A stretch of DNA of 64,000 bases, taken from assembly GCA_965204715.1 (NCBI GenBank), contig OZ242009.1, positions 2,294,001-2,358,000 on the forward strand, in the 5' to 3' direction. The DNA comes from CATOSP01 sp965204715. Lineage in GTDB: Bacteria; Chloroflexota; Dehalococcoidia; Lucifugimonadales; UBA3495. The position numbers were made by a program, and so were the translations under genes. Below the pieces are notes generated by a model. The model ran no database searches. It saw only the letters and a program-made list of their open reading frames with translations, and was not told the DNA's origin. This document shows positions 1 to 8,450 of this stretch, piece by piece. Each line of letters opens with the position of its first letter. Position 1 is the stretch's first letter.

Positions 1-990
1 GGGTTCGACGGCATCATGTCCAACGAACACCACTCCGCCTACTGGTGCATGAAGCCTGCGGTCAACCTGGATGCCGCCGTTATTTCCAAGGTCACCAAGA
101 ACGTGAAGATTGCCATACTGGGCAACGTGATCGCCATCAATGACCCGGTGCGGATGGCGGAAGAGATCGCCATGCTCGACTGCTACTCCGGCGGGCGGAT
201 AATCTCCGGGTTTGTCCGGGGAGGCGCGGTCGAGAGCCTGCAAGGAGGCATAGACCCGACGGAGAACCGGACCCGGTTTGAAGAGGCCCACGACCTGATC
301 CTCAAGTGCTGGACTGAGCCGGGTCCCTTCCGGTATGAGGGCAACCACTACCATCACCGGGTGGTCAACCCCTGGGTGCTGCCGATGCAGAAGCCGCACC
401 CGGACATCTGGTTCCCTGGCACCGGCAGCCCGGAGAGCGTGGTATGGGCGGCGCAGCACGGTCACCCCTACATGAACTTGGGGGCGGCGCTGGACGTAAC
501 GATGTGGCTGAAGGACATCTACATCGACACGGCCAAGGAGGCGGGGTTCAAGCCCGCACCCGAGCACTTCGGTTACCTGCTCAAGGCCTTCGTCGCCGAC
601 ACCGACGAAAAGGCCCAGGAAATCGGACGCCAGTACATGTGGACCGAGCAGAACCGGATGAAGGGTCCCCGCGAGCACAACGACCCGCCCGGCTACCAGT
701 CGCGTCAGGCGCTGCAAGTCAAGCAGCAGCGGCCCGTGGGGCAGTTCGGCGGTGTCACCAACCGCATGACCTACGAGCAGCAGCAGGAAATCAACATTGT
801 AATCGTCGGCAGCCCGGATACTGTGACCCGCAAGCTGACAGACACGATTACGAAGCTCAACCCCGGATACCTGCACATCTACGGCAACGAGGGGGCGATG
901 CCTCACGAGGACGTGATGCGCTCCATCGAACTAATGGGGCGGGAGGTCATTCCGGCGCTGCACGAAATCAAGCTGGAGCCATACGAATAG
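1..990 (+). CDS. LLM-class flavin-dependent monooxygenase, 5' partial
   Basis: Luciferase-like (bacterial luciferase/alkanal monooxygenase family) TIM-barrel flavoprotein, which uses reduced FMN and O2 to oxidise an organic substrate. The reading frame is open from base 1 with G-F-D-G-I-M-S-N-E-H-H, the usual end of strand 2 in this family, so about 40-60 N-terminal residues lie outside the window. Visible family features are the segment around VIAINDPVRMAEEIAMLD and the GRIISGFVRGG stretch that follows. The internal ATG at base 16 is not the true start. The substrate cannot be read from the sequence. Small oxidative-catabolism genes follow on the same strand. Confidence 0.9.
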   Translation, partial: GFDGIMSNEHHSAYWCMKPAVNLDAAVISKVTKNVKIAILGNVIAINDPVRMAEEIAMLDCYSGGRIISGFVRGGAVESLQGGIDPTENRTRFEEAHDLILKCWTEPGPFRYEGNHYHHRVVNPWVLPMQKPHPDIWFPGTGSPESVVWAAQHGHPYMNLGAALDVTMWLKDIYIDTAKEAGFKPAPEHFGYLLKAFVADTDEKAQEIGRQYMWTEQNRMKGPREHNDPPGYQSRQALQVKQQRPVGQFGGVTNRMTYEQQQEINIVIVGSPDTVTRKLTDTITKLNPGYLHIYGNEGAMPHEDVMRSIELMGREVIPALHEIKLEPYE

Positions 991-1041
991 GAGCGGCGCT
1001 ACACTTCCGTCTTATGCTTCCGGATGGATAGCAATTAAATG

Positions 1042-1065
1042 GTGGGCCGGATGTGCCCGGCCCAC
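1042..1065. terminator. Perfect 9-bp stem-loop between the monooxygenase and VOC genes
   Basis: GTGGGCCGG at 1042-1050 pairs perfectly with CCGGCCCAC at 1057-1065 around a 6-nt loop. No T-run follows, so it may be an attenuator or mRNA-stability element rather than a classical terminator. The next gene's Shine-Dalgarno lies just downstream (about 1070-1077). Confidence 0.5.
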
Positions 1066-1083
1066 GAATAGAGGAGGCCGATC

Positions 1084-1443
1084 ATGGCGTTCAGTCTGAA
1101 CCATGTCCACCTCAAGACCCCGGACCCGGAAAAGACGGCGCAATTTTACGTTGACAATCTGGGCGCAAAGATCGTCGGCCAGGCAGGGGGCAACGGTGTG
1201 CGCCTAGACCTGCATGGGCTTACCCTGAATGTGACCACGTTCATTGAGTCGCAGGAGCACGAGCAGAAGTACGGAATCGAGCACATTGCGATCAATACCG
1301 ACGAGATGCCGGCGCTGGTAGAGAAGCTGAAAGCCAGCGGCGCGAAGATCCTTGAAGAGACTACCGTGGGCAATGGCCGGAAAGTCTGCTTCTTCGAAGG
1401 TCCCGACGGGGTGCATCTGGAGTTCCTGGAAGTCACCGAGTAG
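1084..1443 (+). CDS. VOC family (glyoxalase/dioxygenase-fold) protein
   Basis: A 119-aa single vicinal-oxygen-chelate module pair. The family builds a divalent-metal site from His/His/Glu on beta-alpha-beta-beta-beta units. Candidate ligands are His7 (in LNHVHLKT), His67 (in GIEHIAI) and Glu113 (in GVHLEFLE), spaced as in glyoxalase I/fosfomycin-resistance relatives. A good Shine-Dalgarno (GAGGAGG) precedes the ATG. The gene sits downstream of the flavin monooxygenase, so a role in the same degradative pathway is plausible. The reaction (isomerase, dioxygenase or lyase) cannot be decided. Confidence 0.88.
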   Translation: MAFSLNHVHLKTPDPEKTAQFYVDNLGAKIVGQAGGNGVRLDLHGLTLNVTTFIESQEHEQKYGIEHIAINTDEMPALVEKLKASGAKILEETTVGNGRKVCFFEGPDGVHLEFLEVTE

Positions 1444-1499
1444 GGCTGCTGCCGGAAATGGCGCGCCTACCAGCACACAGGACGCGAGGGATTTAATCG

Positions 1500-2153
1500 A
1501 TGCTTTACGAGCTTAGGGTCTACTACACCAATCCCGGCAAGCTGCCCCAGCTTAATGCCCGGTTCGAGAACCATACCTGCGGGTTCTTCAAGGAGCACGG
1601 CATAGGAATGCTGGGTTTCTGGACCGACGAAATCGGACAGAGCAACAAGCTCACCTACATTCTGAGCTTCGACAGCATGGCTGACCGGGAGCAGAAGTGG
1701 GCGGCCTTCGGCGCGGACCCGCGCTGGCAGGAAGTGCGGGCCGAGACGGAGAAGGACGGTGCGTTCCTGACCCACATCACCAATGCCTTCCTGCGGACCA
1801 CTCCCTATTCTCCCGATCCCAAGGTGACCACCAACGTCCAGGAGATGCGGGTTTACCACGCCATGCCCGGACGGCTGCCGGACCTGAACGCCCGGTTTGA
1901 GAACCACACCATGCGTCTCTTTGAGAAGCACGGGATAACCAATGTGGGTTACTGGACCGAGGACGTTGGGACCAGCAACCAGTTGGTCTACATGCTGGGG
2001 TACGATGGCCTGGGCAACCGGGAGAAGAGCTGGGCAGCCTTCGGAGCAGACCCGGACTGGCAGAAGGCCAGGGCCGCATCGGAGGTCAACGGGCCGCTAG
2101 TGAGGATGTCCGAGAGCAGCATATTGAGGCCAACTCCTTACTCCCCCAGGTAG
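1500..2153 (+). CDS. NIPSNAP family protein, tandem domains
   Basis: A 217-aa protein made of two homologous halves of about 105 residues. Each begins with an ELRVYY / EMRVYH strand followed by PGxLPxLNARFENHT, and each ends with AAFGADPxWQxxRA. This is the ferredoxin-like alpha-beta barrel of NIPSNAP proteins duplicated in one chain. Bacterial members occur near dehydrogenases and monooxygenases, but their biochemical role is not established. It is co-directional with the VOC gene 56 bp upstream and probably co-transcribed. No signal peptide or membrane segment is seen, so it should be cytoplasmic. Confidence 0.9.
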   Translation: MLYELRVYYTNPGKLPQLNARFENHTCGFFKEHGIGMLGFWTDEIGQSNKLTYILSFDSMADREQKWAAFGADPRWQEVRAETEKDGAFLTHITNAFLRTTPYSPDPKVTTNVQEMRVYHAMPGRLPDLNARFENHTMRLFEKHGITNVGYWTEDVGTSNQLVYMLGYDGLGNREKSWAAFGADPDWQKARAASEVNGPLVRMSESSILRPTPYSPR

Positions 2154-2180
2154 ATTGACCGAAACCAGGCAATCCAGCAG

Positions 2181-2210
2181 TGGGGGTGACCGGGAATTCC
2201 GGCACCCCCA
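2181..2210. terminator. Stem-loop after the NIPSNAP gene
   Basis: TGGGGGTG (2181-2188) pairs with CACCCCCA (2203-2210), and an inner CCGG/CCGG pair (2190-2193 with 2199-2202) extends it. It lies 28 bp after the NIPSNAP stop and before the aminotransferase start. It is a candidate terminator or attenuator; the run that follows is only weakly T-rich. Confidence 0.5.
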
Positions 2211-2252
2211 TCTAGTTGGGGTGAAATTTGATCAGGCTGGAGCAGTACCCCG

Positions 2253-3422
2253 ATGGACGTTAGAGAGATCCGGCAGCAGATTCCCGTTTGCCAGCGCATG
2301 GTGTACCTGAATACCGGATGGTCGGGCCCCTCGCCGGTGTCGGTGGTGGATGCCATCAAGCGGCGCCTGGACGTTGAGATGATCGGCGGGCCGGCCAGCC
2401 CCGACGTGGCCGAAAGCGGGCGAGAGGTGCGCACGGCGGCGCGCCGGGCGGTGGCGGAGCTGCTGAACGCCTCGCCCGATGAGGTCTGCCTGACCAAGAA
2501 CACGACCGACGGCCTGAATATGGTGATGAACGGCCTGTCCTGGCAGCCGGGAGACGAGATCGTGTCCTGCGATCTGGAGCACAGCTCGGTGCTGGTGCCG
2601 AGCTACTTCAAGCAGTTGCGGAACGGCGCGGCGCTGAAGGTGGTGCATCTGGAACCCAATGAGCCGCGGGAGAACATCCTTGCCAAGCTCGAGGACGCGC
2701 TGACCGAGCGCACGCGGTTGGTGTTCCTGAGCCACATCGAGTATTCGTCCGGGCTGCGGCAGCCGGCGGAGGAGATACGCCGGGTTACCAAGGACCGGGG
2801 GATAATGATGCTGCTGGACGGGGCGCAGACCGCCGGTCACATCCGGCTGAACATGAAAGAAATCGACTGCGACTTCTACTCCATACCCGGGCAGAAGTGG
2901 TTGCTGGGTTCGGAAGGTGTGGGGGCGCTGTACATTCGGCAGGGGATGATCTCGCAGGTGGAACCGACGGCGGTTTCCGGTGGCGCCGTTCTTCCCCATG
3001 ACCTGCCGGACCAGTTTGAACTCAACACGGAGTCAATGGACAAATTCAACGTCAGTTCCAGCAGCGCGGCGTTACAGGCGGGGCTTGAGGAGGCCATCAG
3101 GTTCATTCAGAGCGTGGGCGTGGACGTAATCGAGCAGCGGAACCTGGACCTGGCGAGTTCGCTTAAAGAGTCCCTGGCCGAGATTCCGGGAGTGTCGGTG
3201 CTGTCGCCGATGGAAAGGGACATCTCATCGGGCCTGGTGTCGTTCTCCATTGACGGGGTGGACCCTGCGGAAGTGGTGTCCTACCTGTGGGCGGAGCACC
3301 GGATCGCGGCGCGGCGGGTGGCTTATCCGCCGGGGGTACGGGCGTCGCTGCACTTCTTCAACACGGAGGAAGAGGTGGAGAAGCTGGCTGCGGCGGTACG
3401 GCAGCGGGTACATGGGTCCTAG
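2253..3422 (+). CDS. Class V aminotransferase-fold PLP enzyme
   Basis: A 389-aa fold-type I PLP enzyme of the NifS/isopenicillin-N-epimerase-like (class V) group. It starts with the typical YLNTGWSGPSP substrate/phosphate region, followed by TKNTTDGLN (cofactor phosphate loop), LDGAQTAGH (the Asp pairing with the pyridine nitrogen) and SIPGQKWLLG, in which Lys215 is the predicted Schiff-base lysine. The C-terminal small domain ends with RASLHFFNTEEEVEKL, as in desulfurase/epimerase relatives. The substrate is unknown: cysteine desulfurase, kynureninase-like and epimerase activities all occur in this clan. No persulfide-cysteine loop is apparent, which argues against a dedicated IscS/SufS. Confidence 0.9.
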   Translation: MDVREIRQQIPVCQRMVYLNTGWSGPSPVSVVDAIKRRLDVEMIGGPASPDVAESGREVRTAARRAVAELLNASPDEVCLTKNTTDGLNMVMNGLSWQPGDEIVSCDLEHSSVLVPSYFKQLRNGAALKVVHLEPNEPRENILAKLEDALTERTRLVFLSHIEYSSGLRQPAEEIRRVTKDRGIMMLLDGAQTAGHIRLNMKEIDCDFYSIPGQKWLLGSEGVGALYIRQGMISQVEPTAVSGGAVLPHDLPDQFELNTESMDKFNVSSSSAALQAGLEEAIRFIQSVGVDVIEQRNLDLASSLKESLAEIPGVSVLSPMERDISSGLVSFSIDGVDPAEVVSYLWAEHRIAARRVAYPPGVRASLHFFNTEEEVEKLAAAVRQRVHGS

Positions 3423-3579
3423 CTGGGAGGAGGAGCCACCATTTCACGGCAACGGTGGAGTGGGTTCAAGGTGCAAGGTTGGGCACCCAAGAAAGATGAC
3501 TTAGGGTCCCAATCGACTTAGCTTGTTCTCGGACGCTTCGGGTGGTCCGGCATCGCGGGGCGAGCGGAATGCTCAAACT

Positions 3580-4494
3580 CTAGGGCGGTGGGGGAAGTGA
3601 GCCGTCCACCAGATAGTGGGTTAGCCACCAGCGGGCTATGTCGATGCGGCGGGCGAACCAGACTCTTTCGTGGCCGCGGGCGTATTCCAGGAACCGGGCA
3701 ACAGCTCTGGAGCGGGCGGGTCTTCCGGCGATGCGGCAGTGCAAGCCCACGGACATCATCTTGGGGTGGGTCTCGCCCTCTTCATAGAGGCAATCGAAGG
3801 TCTCTTTCAGATATTCGTAGAAGTCGTTGACGCTCACCAGGCCGCCGCGCCAGAATCGGGCGTCATTGGTCTCCATGCTGTAGGGGACTACCAGCCACGG
3901 CCTGTCCTGCACGGCGACGTAGTAGGGCAGGTCGTCGTTCAGCCCGCCACTGTCGTAGACGAACCCGCCTTCCTCTACCACCAAGTCCCTGGTATTCACG
4001 CTGGGGCCGTAGCGGGTGAACCAGCCCAGGGGACGCTGCCCCGTGGTCTCGCGGAGGGAGGCGACGGTGCGGGCAATGGCCTCCCTCTCGGCGTTGCGGT
4101 CCATGAGGTGGTATTCCTCCCAGCGGTAGCCGTGACCGCACACCTCGTGGCCCTGGGCCACAACCTCTTGGGCGACTTCGGGGTTACGCTCAAAGGCAAG
4201 GGCGCAGGAGAAGAAGGTTGAGGGGACATCATATCTGGCTAGTAGTTCCAGGAGACGCCAGACGCCGACGCGGCTGCCGTACTCGAAGAAGGACTCGTTG
4301 AACAGGTCGCGCTGTCCGGCAGGAACGGGCGAGGGGACTTCCCCGTTGGTCTCGTGATGGGAGTCGCCGTCGAGGATGGAGTATTCGGCTCCCTCCTCGT
4401 AGTTGACAACCACGGAGACGGCAATCCTGGCGTCGTCAGGCCAGCTCACCACGGGTACGTTTTTCCCGTAACCCACCACGTCGCGTTGCATCAT
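3580..4494 (-). CDS. PuuE-like polysaccharide deacetylase family hydrolase
   Basis: A NodB-fold carbohydrate esterase-4 relative, closest in pattern to PuuE-type cofactor-independent allantoinases and cyclic-imide hydrolases: RDVVGYGKN, VVNYEEGAEYS, FFEYGSRVGVWRL, GHEVCGHGYRWEEYH and MMSVGLHCRIAGRPAR. The open frame continues upstream to 4719, but that part overlaps the amidase and translates a REP-like repeat. The start is set at the ATG at 4494, which has AAAGGAGA just upstream. It lies about 90 bp downstream of the co-directional amidase, suggesting joint degradation of an amide or ureide. Two distant paralogues lie at 33.5 and 34.6 kb. Confidence 0.85.
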   Translation of the reverse strand: MMQRDVVGYGKNVPVVSWPDDARIAVSVVVNYEEGAEYSILDGDSHHETNGEVPSPVPAGQRDLFNESFFEYGSRVGVWRLLELLARYDVPSTFFSCALAFERNPEVAQEVVAQGHEVCGHGYRWEEYHLMDRNAEREAIARTVASLRETTGQRPLGWFTRYGPSVNTRDLVVEEGGFVYDSGGLNDDLPYYVAVQDRPWLVVPYSMETNDARFWRGGLVSVNDFYEYLKETFDCLYEEGETHPKMMSVGLHCRIAGRPARSRAVARFLEYARGHERVWFARRIDIARWWLTHYLVDGSLPPPP

Positions 4495-4521
4495 AGTATC
4501 GTCTCCTTTCGGATGGAGTTT

Positions 4522-4557
4522 ACCCTCGCCCCAACCTCTCTCCCGAGGGGAGAGGGG
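4522..4557. repeat. REP-like palindromic intergenic element
   Basis: CCTCTC..GAGAGG inverted repeat embedded in a CCCTCGCCCCAACCTCTCTC-type sequence. When read through, it gives the LSPRERGWGEGK peptide commonly seen at falsely extended gene starts in many bacteria. It lies between the amidase stop and the deacetylase start, where it could act as an mRNA 3'-end stabiliser. The family assignment comes from memory of this widespread motif, not a search. Confidence 0.5.
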
Positions 4558-4582
4558 CATTGCCGGGAATCCTTCCAGGCAG

Positions 4583-6010
4583 CTAGGAGACTGGTGGGCG
4601 GAGGTGTGCCCAAGGACGGGCTTGCTCGAAGGCGGCTGAGGCTTGCAGGACTTTGGCCTCGGAGCCGTGGGGTCCAATGATGTGCAGGCCGATGGGCATT
4701 GCATCCGAGGAGAAGCCACAGGGGACGCTGGAGGCGGTCTGGCCCGTCATGTTGATGGGGAAGGTGAAGGGAAGGAAGCCCCAGAAGGGGTCCACCTCCT
4801 TGCCGCTGATGGCGGACGGGCGCTGGTTGATGGGGAAGGCCGGCACGGCCATTGTGGGCGTGACCAGCAGGTCATAATCATCGAAGAAGGTCTCCATTTG
4901 GCGGCGCAACTGGTCCACGCGAAGCAGGGCGCGGGAGAGGTCCGGGCCGGTGATGGTCGCGCCGTGGCGGAAGGTGTTCTGTCCGTACTCGGTGAAGTCG
5001 TCCCACCGCTCGTCCATCAGGTGGCCGTAGGATGTGTAGGAGGCGGTGGAGAATACGTCCCAGAATGCCTGGAAGGGGTCCTCGATGGTCAGGCCGGGTT
5101 CTTCGACAGTTGCGCCCAGTTCCGCGAAGACCTGGACCGCACCCTGGGTTACGCTGACGACTTCCGGGTCTACGCCGGCATAGCCGAGGTCTGCGCTCCA
5201 GGCGATTCGCATTCCGGATACTCCTGAGCCGAGTCCGGCGGAGAAGTCCGGAGGCGCACTGCGGATGGAGGTGACGTCGCGGGGGTCGGGTCCGGCAAGG
5301 ACTTGGAGCAGCAGGGCGGTGTCGGCCACGGTGCGAGACATGGGACCGGACTGGGAGAAGTGGTTGGCGGCGGGGAGGCCGTAGCCGCCGTAGCGGGGCA
5401 CCCGTCCCTGGGAGGGCTTGATGCCGAAGACGCCGCTGAAGCTGGCCGGGATGCGGATGGAGCCGCCGCCGTCGCTGCCGGTGGCCAGAGTGCACAACCC
5501 CGATGCGAGGGCGGCAGCCGCGCCGCCGCTGGAACCGCCGGGGGTTCGCTCGGTGTTCCAGGGGTTGCGGCAGGCGTCGCCGAGCTTGTTCTCGGTGGTG
5601 CCGGAGAGGCCAAACTCCGGGGTGTTGGTCTTGCCGAGGATGATGGCCCCGGCTGCTTTCACCCGCTCGACAACCACAGAGTCGATGTCCGGGGTGCGAC
5701 CACGGAATACGGCAGAGCCTACGGTAGTTGGGATGCCCTGGGTCATTTCCAGGTCTTTGACGGAGATGGGGATGCCGTGAAGCAGGCCGACGCTCTCGCC
5801 CCTGTCAACGGCTTCCTGGGCGGACCGGGCTTCGGCCATCGCTTGTTCCTGGCAGAGGGCCAGGTATGCGTTAAGCCTGGGGTTGTGCTCTTCGATGCGG
5901 CGGTAAAACAGGTCTACCAGTTCGGGGATGGACACTTCCTTCCTGTCTATGAGATGCCTCATTTCGGTTGCCGGGGTGAACGCAATGTCGGTTTCCACTT
6001 CAGTCTCCAT
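4583..6010 (-). CDS. Amidase signature family hydrolase
   Basis: A 475-aa amidase with the Ser-cisSer-Lys triad in place: Lys85 (GIPISVKD), Ser160 (TPGGSSGG) and Ser184 (GSDGGGSIRIP). The 75- and 24-residue spacings match those of FAAH/GatA-type enzymes. It hydrolyses a carboxamide to acid plus ammonia. There is no GatB/GatC partner next to it, so it is unlikely to be the tRNA amidotransferase subunit. Cytoplasmic, no signal peptide. It probably forms a transcription unit with the PuuE-like hydrolase. Its 5' end faces the insertion sequence 84 bp away, so its promoter region may have been altered by that insertion. Confidence 0.92.
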   Translation of the reverse strand: METEVETDIAFTPATEMRHLIDRKEVSIPELVDLFYRRIEEHNPRLNAYLALCQEQAMAEARSAQEAVDRGESVGLLHGIPISVKDLEMTQGIPTTVGSAVFRGRTPDIDSVVVERVKAAGAIILGKTNTPEFGLSGTTENKLGDACRNPWNTERTPGGSSGGAAAALASGLCTLATGSDGGGSIRIPASFSGVFGIKPSQGRVPRYGGYGLPAANHFSQSGPMSRTVADTALLLQVLAGPDPRDVTSIRSAPPDFSAGLGSGVSGMRIAWSADLGYAGVDPEVVSVTQGAVQVFAELGATVEEPGLTIEDPFQAFWDVFSTASYTSYGHLMDERWDDFTEYGQNTFRHGATITGPDLSRALLRVDQLRRQMETFFDDYDLLVTPTMAVPAFPINQRPSAISGKEVDPFWGFLPFTFPINMTGQTASSVPCGFSSDAMPIGLHIIGPHGSEAKVLQASAAFEQARPWAHLRPPVS

Positions 6011-6083
6011 TTGACGGTAGGCGTGAGCCTGACTAGAATCCCGGTTATTATATCAGCCAAGATGAAGGCGGCCCCTACGCCAG

Positions 6084-6093
6084 GACTGGAGGA
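6084..6093 (+). repeat. Left 10-bp target-site duplication of the insertion sequence
   Basis: GACTGGAGGA immediately outside the left inverted repeat is repeated exactly at 7320-7329 outside the right one. An extra G at 6083 and 7319 makes the match 11 bp if the terminal base of the right repeat is counted. Confidence 0.9.
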
Positions 6094-7319
6094 CAGGGCA
6101 ATCGCGTTATGGATGATAGACTTGGCAGGGTGTAAGACCGAGGTTGTGCGGGAGGATGTGGGGAGCCATGGAGCGAGGGAGGGGTGTGTCTATCGTGGAG
6201 AGTTTTGAGGGATTGGAGGACCCCAGGATTGACCGGTGCAAGCGGCACCAGTTGCTGGATATCATCACCATAGCCATCTGCGCCGTCATCTGCGGTGCCG
6301 ACTCGTGGGTTCACGTCGAGATGTTCGGCAAGAGCAAGGAGGACTGGTTTCGCACTTTCCTGGATCTTCCCCACGGAATACCGTCCCACGACACTTTCGG
6401 CGACGTGTTCTCCCGTCTGGACCCGGACCGCTTCCAGGAATGCTTCATGGAATGGAGCCGGTCAGTGGCTGATTTGCTGCCCGGAGAGGTGGTGGCCATC
6501 GACGGCAAGACGGTGCGCCGTTCCCACGACAAGGGAGCGGGCAAGCAGGCCATCCACCTGGTCAGCGCCTGGGCCTCGGCCAACACCCTGACCCTGGGGC
6601 AGGTGAAGACAGAGGAGAAATCCAACGAGATCACTGCCATACCCCGGCTGCTGGAACTGCTGGACTTGAGGGGATGCATCGTAACCATCGACGCCATGGG
6701 CTGCCAGAAGGAGATTGCTCAGGGGATTCTGGACCGGGAGGCCGGCTATCTGCTGGCAGTCAAGGAGAACCAGGGGCGGCTCTACCAGGACATCCGGGAC
6801 CTGTTTGAGGGTGCGGAGGAATGGGGATTCGATGGAGTTCCCCACGACTATGCCACCACTCTGAACAAAGGACACGGGCGCATCGAACGGCGGGAATGCT
6901 GGGTGATCAGCGACCCGGCCTGCCTGGACTACCTGAGCACCGGGAGGGATTGGCCCGGTTTGCGGTCGGTGATGAAGGTGGTGGGGCGGCGTGAGACTGA
7001 CACGGGGATTACGGTGCACTCCCGGTATTACATCAGCAGCCTGGCAGGACCGGCCGAGCGGATGTTGCGGGCGGCGCGGGCACACTGGAGCATCGAGAAC
7101 TCGCTGCACTGGAGCCTGGATGTCACCTTCCGCGAGGACCAGAGCCGGATGCGCAAAGACCACAGCCCCCAGAATATGGCGACGCTGCGGCAGATAGCCC
7201 ACAACCAGCTGAAACGGGAAACCAGCCTGAAAGTGGGCATCCAGGGCAAACGCCTGCAGGCTGGCTGGAGGGATGACTACCTCCTCAAAGTCCTGCTCAG
7301 TTAAAACGCGATTGCCCTG
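6094..7319 (+). mobile_element. Complete ISAs1-family insertion sequence, 1226 bp
   Basis: Both ends are visible. The left terminal inverted repeat CAGGGCAATCGCGTT (6094-6108) is the exact reverse complement of 7305-7319. The element carries one transposase gene and is flanked by a perfect 10-bp direct repeat. Size, repeat length and duplication length fit the ISAs1 family. The perfect repeats and intact gene suggest recent insertion. It separates the amidase (leftward) from the AcoX-like gene (rightward). Confidence 0.93.
6144..7304 (+). CDS. ISAs1 family transposase
   Basis: A full-length DDE (RNase H-fold) transposase of up to 386 aa. The N-terminal SFEGLEDPRIDRCKRHQLLDI region is typical of ISAs1, followed by VVAIDGKTVRRSHD (first Asp), IVTIDAMGCQKEIA (second Asp) and HWSIENSLHWSLDV (catalytic Glu), then FREDQSRMRKDHSPQNMATL. 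The start is ambiguous: the ATG at 6144 opens the frame, but the ATG at 6168 or the GTG at 6186, just before SIVESFEGLEDP, fits family length better. The stop lies only 2 bp before the right inverted repeat begins. Confidence 0.95.
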   Translation: MCGRMWGAMERGRGVSIVESFEGLEDPRIDRCKRHQLLDIITIAICAVICGADSWVHVEMFGKSKEDWFRTFLDLPHGIPSHDTFGDVFSRLDPDRFQECFMEWSRSVADLLPGEVVAIDGKTVRRSHDKGAGKQAIHLVSAWASANTLTLGQVKTEEKSNEITAIPRLLELLDLRGCIVTIDAMGCQKEIAQGILDREAGYLLAVKENQGRLYQDIRDLFEGAEEWGFDGVPHDYATTLNKGHGRIERRECWVISDPACLDYLSTGRDWPGLRSVMKVVGRRETDTGITVHSRYYISSLAGPAERMLRAARAHWSIENSLHWSLDVTFREDQSRMRKDHSPQNMATLRQIAHNQLKRETSLKVGIQGKRLQAGWRDDYLLKVLLS

Positions 7320-7329
7320 GACTGGAGGA
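7320..7329 (+). repeat. Right target-site duplication, doubling as ribosome-binding site
   Basis: The GACTGGAGGA copy adjoining the right IS end contains the GGAGG Shine-Dalgarno (7324-7328) of the TTG start at 7335. Transposition therefore duplicated the ribosome-binding site, and the downstream gene kept a usable copy. Confidence 0.85.
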
Positions 7330-7334
7330 AAGAA

Positions 7335-8348
7335 TTGGCTCTGGTGGGAATCATCGCCAACCCTGCGGCGAGCAAGGATATCCGCCGCCTGGTGGCCCAG
7401 GGACGGGTGGTGCCCGATTGGGAGAAGGTGAACATAGTCAAGCGGGCGTTGCTTGGACTGGAGGCGGTGGGCATTGACCGGGTGGTGGCCATGCCGGACA
7501 GTTCGCAGTTGGCGATGCGGGCCAGGGACGACCGGTCCCTCTCGCTGAATCTGGACCTGCTGGAGATGCCGGCGTTTTATTCGGAAGGGGATACGGTTCG
7601 CGCCGCCTCGCTGATGGAACAGGCTGGCGTGGGGTGCGTGATCACCTTGGGAGGCGATGGGACAAACCGGGCTGTGGCCACGGGCAGCAAGTCGATTCCG
7701 ATGGTTGCCATATCGACGGGCACCAACAATGTTTTTCCCGCGATGATTGAGGGGACGCTGGCGGGGTTGGCGGCGGGGTTGGTGGCGAGAGGCGATCTGC
7801 CGGTGGAGGATGTGTCGCAGAGGAGCAAGACGGTCCGGGTATACGTGGATGGGGAGTACCGGGACATGGCGTTGGTGGACGTGGCCCTGTCGAGGGAGCG
7901 GTTCGTGGCGACGAGGGCCATCTGGGACATGAACACAATTTTCGAGGTGTTCCTAACCCGGGCCGAGCCGGGTTCGATTGGGTTGTCTTCAGTTGGAGCG
8001 AGGCTGATGCCATTGTCGCTGGCCGATGAGGGCGGGTTGTATTACCGCATCGGCACGGGAAACGACACACCGGACGGGAATGCGACCTCGGTGCTTGCGC
8101 CTATTGCTCCGGGGATCATATCCCGTGTCCCCATCGCGTACTGGCGCGCGGTTGAGACGGGAGAGCGGATGTCCGTAGAGTCGCGCAACTGCACGGTGGC
8201 GCTGGACGGGGAACGCGCGTTCAGTGTGAACGCAGGGCAGTCGATTGATATTGAAGTACGGCGCGACGGGCCGCCGGTGGTGCGGGTGGATGCGGCCCTG
8301 GAACTGGCGGCGCGGCGGGGGATTTTCAACCTCGCGCCTGATGGTTAA
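7335..8348 (+). CDS. AcoX-like NAD kinase-fold protein
   Basis: A 337-aa protein with the nucleotide-binding signature of the NAD kinase/diacylglycerol kinase/PFK clan: GGDGT at residues 106-110 and ISTGTNNVFP following. Its opening, VGIIANPAASKDIRRLVA, matches AcoX-type proteins encoded with acetoin dehydrogenase operons. The family probably phosphorylates a nucleotide or related molecule, but the AcoX reaction is not settled. The start is TTG at 7335 with GGAGG 6 nt upstream. The gene sits directly behind the insertion sequence, so it has lost its original upstream promoter and may be silent or read from the element. No Aco genes are nearby. Confidence 0.82.
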   Translation: MALVGIIANPAASKDIRRLVAQGRVVPDWEKVNIVKRALLGLEAVGIDRVVAMPDSSQLAMRARDDRSLSLNLDLLEMPAFYSEGDTVRAASLMEQAGVGCVITLGGDGTNRAVATGSKSIPMVAISTGTNNVFPAMIEGTLAGLAAGLVARGDLPVEDVSQRSKTVRVYVDGEYRDMALVDVALSRERFVATRAIWDMNTIFEVFLTRAEPGSIGLSSVGARLMPLSLADEGGLYYRIGTGNDTPDGNATSVLAPIAPGIISRVPIAYWRAVETGERMSVESRNCTVALDGERAFSVNAGQSIDIEVRRDGPPVVRVDAALELAARRGIFNLAPDG

Positions 8349-8450
8349 ACGAGGGTGTAGCACAGGGGTAGAGGTCCGCTTCCTGCCTGACAACCTCATC
8401 TGACAACCCAATCAGGCGATCCAACCTTACCGGCCCTCCAGGAGAAATGC

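Noticed and set aside
4495..4719. N-terminal extension of the PuuE-like ORF
   Set aside because: It translates a REP-like repeat and overlaps the amidase; the ATG at 4494 has a proper ribosome-binding site.
6144..7304. IS element as part of a composite transposon with the AcoX-like gene
   Set aside because: Perfect terminal repeats and a 10-bp target duplication delimit a simple single insertion; no second copy is present in the window.
8352..8412. tRNA-like sequence: GGTGTAGCACAGGGGTAGAGG resembles a tRNA D-arm/A-box
   Set aside because: The acceptor and T-arm cannot be completed and the D-stem pairs poorly; at most a relic, so not annotated as a tRNA.
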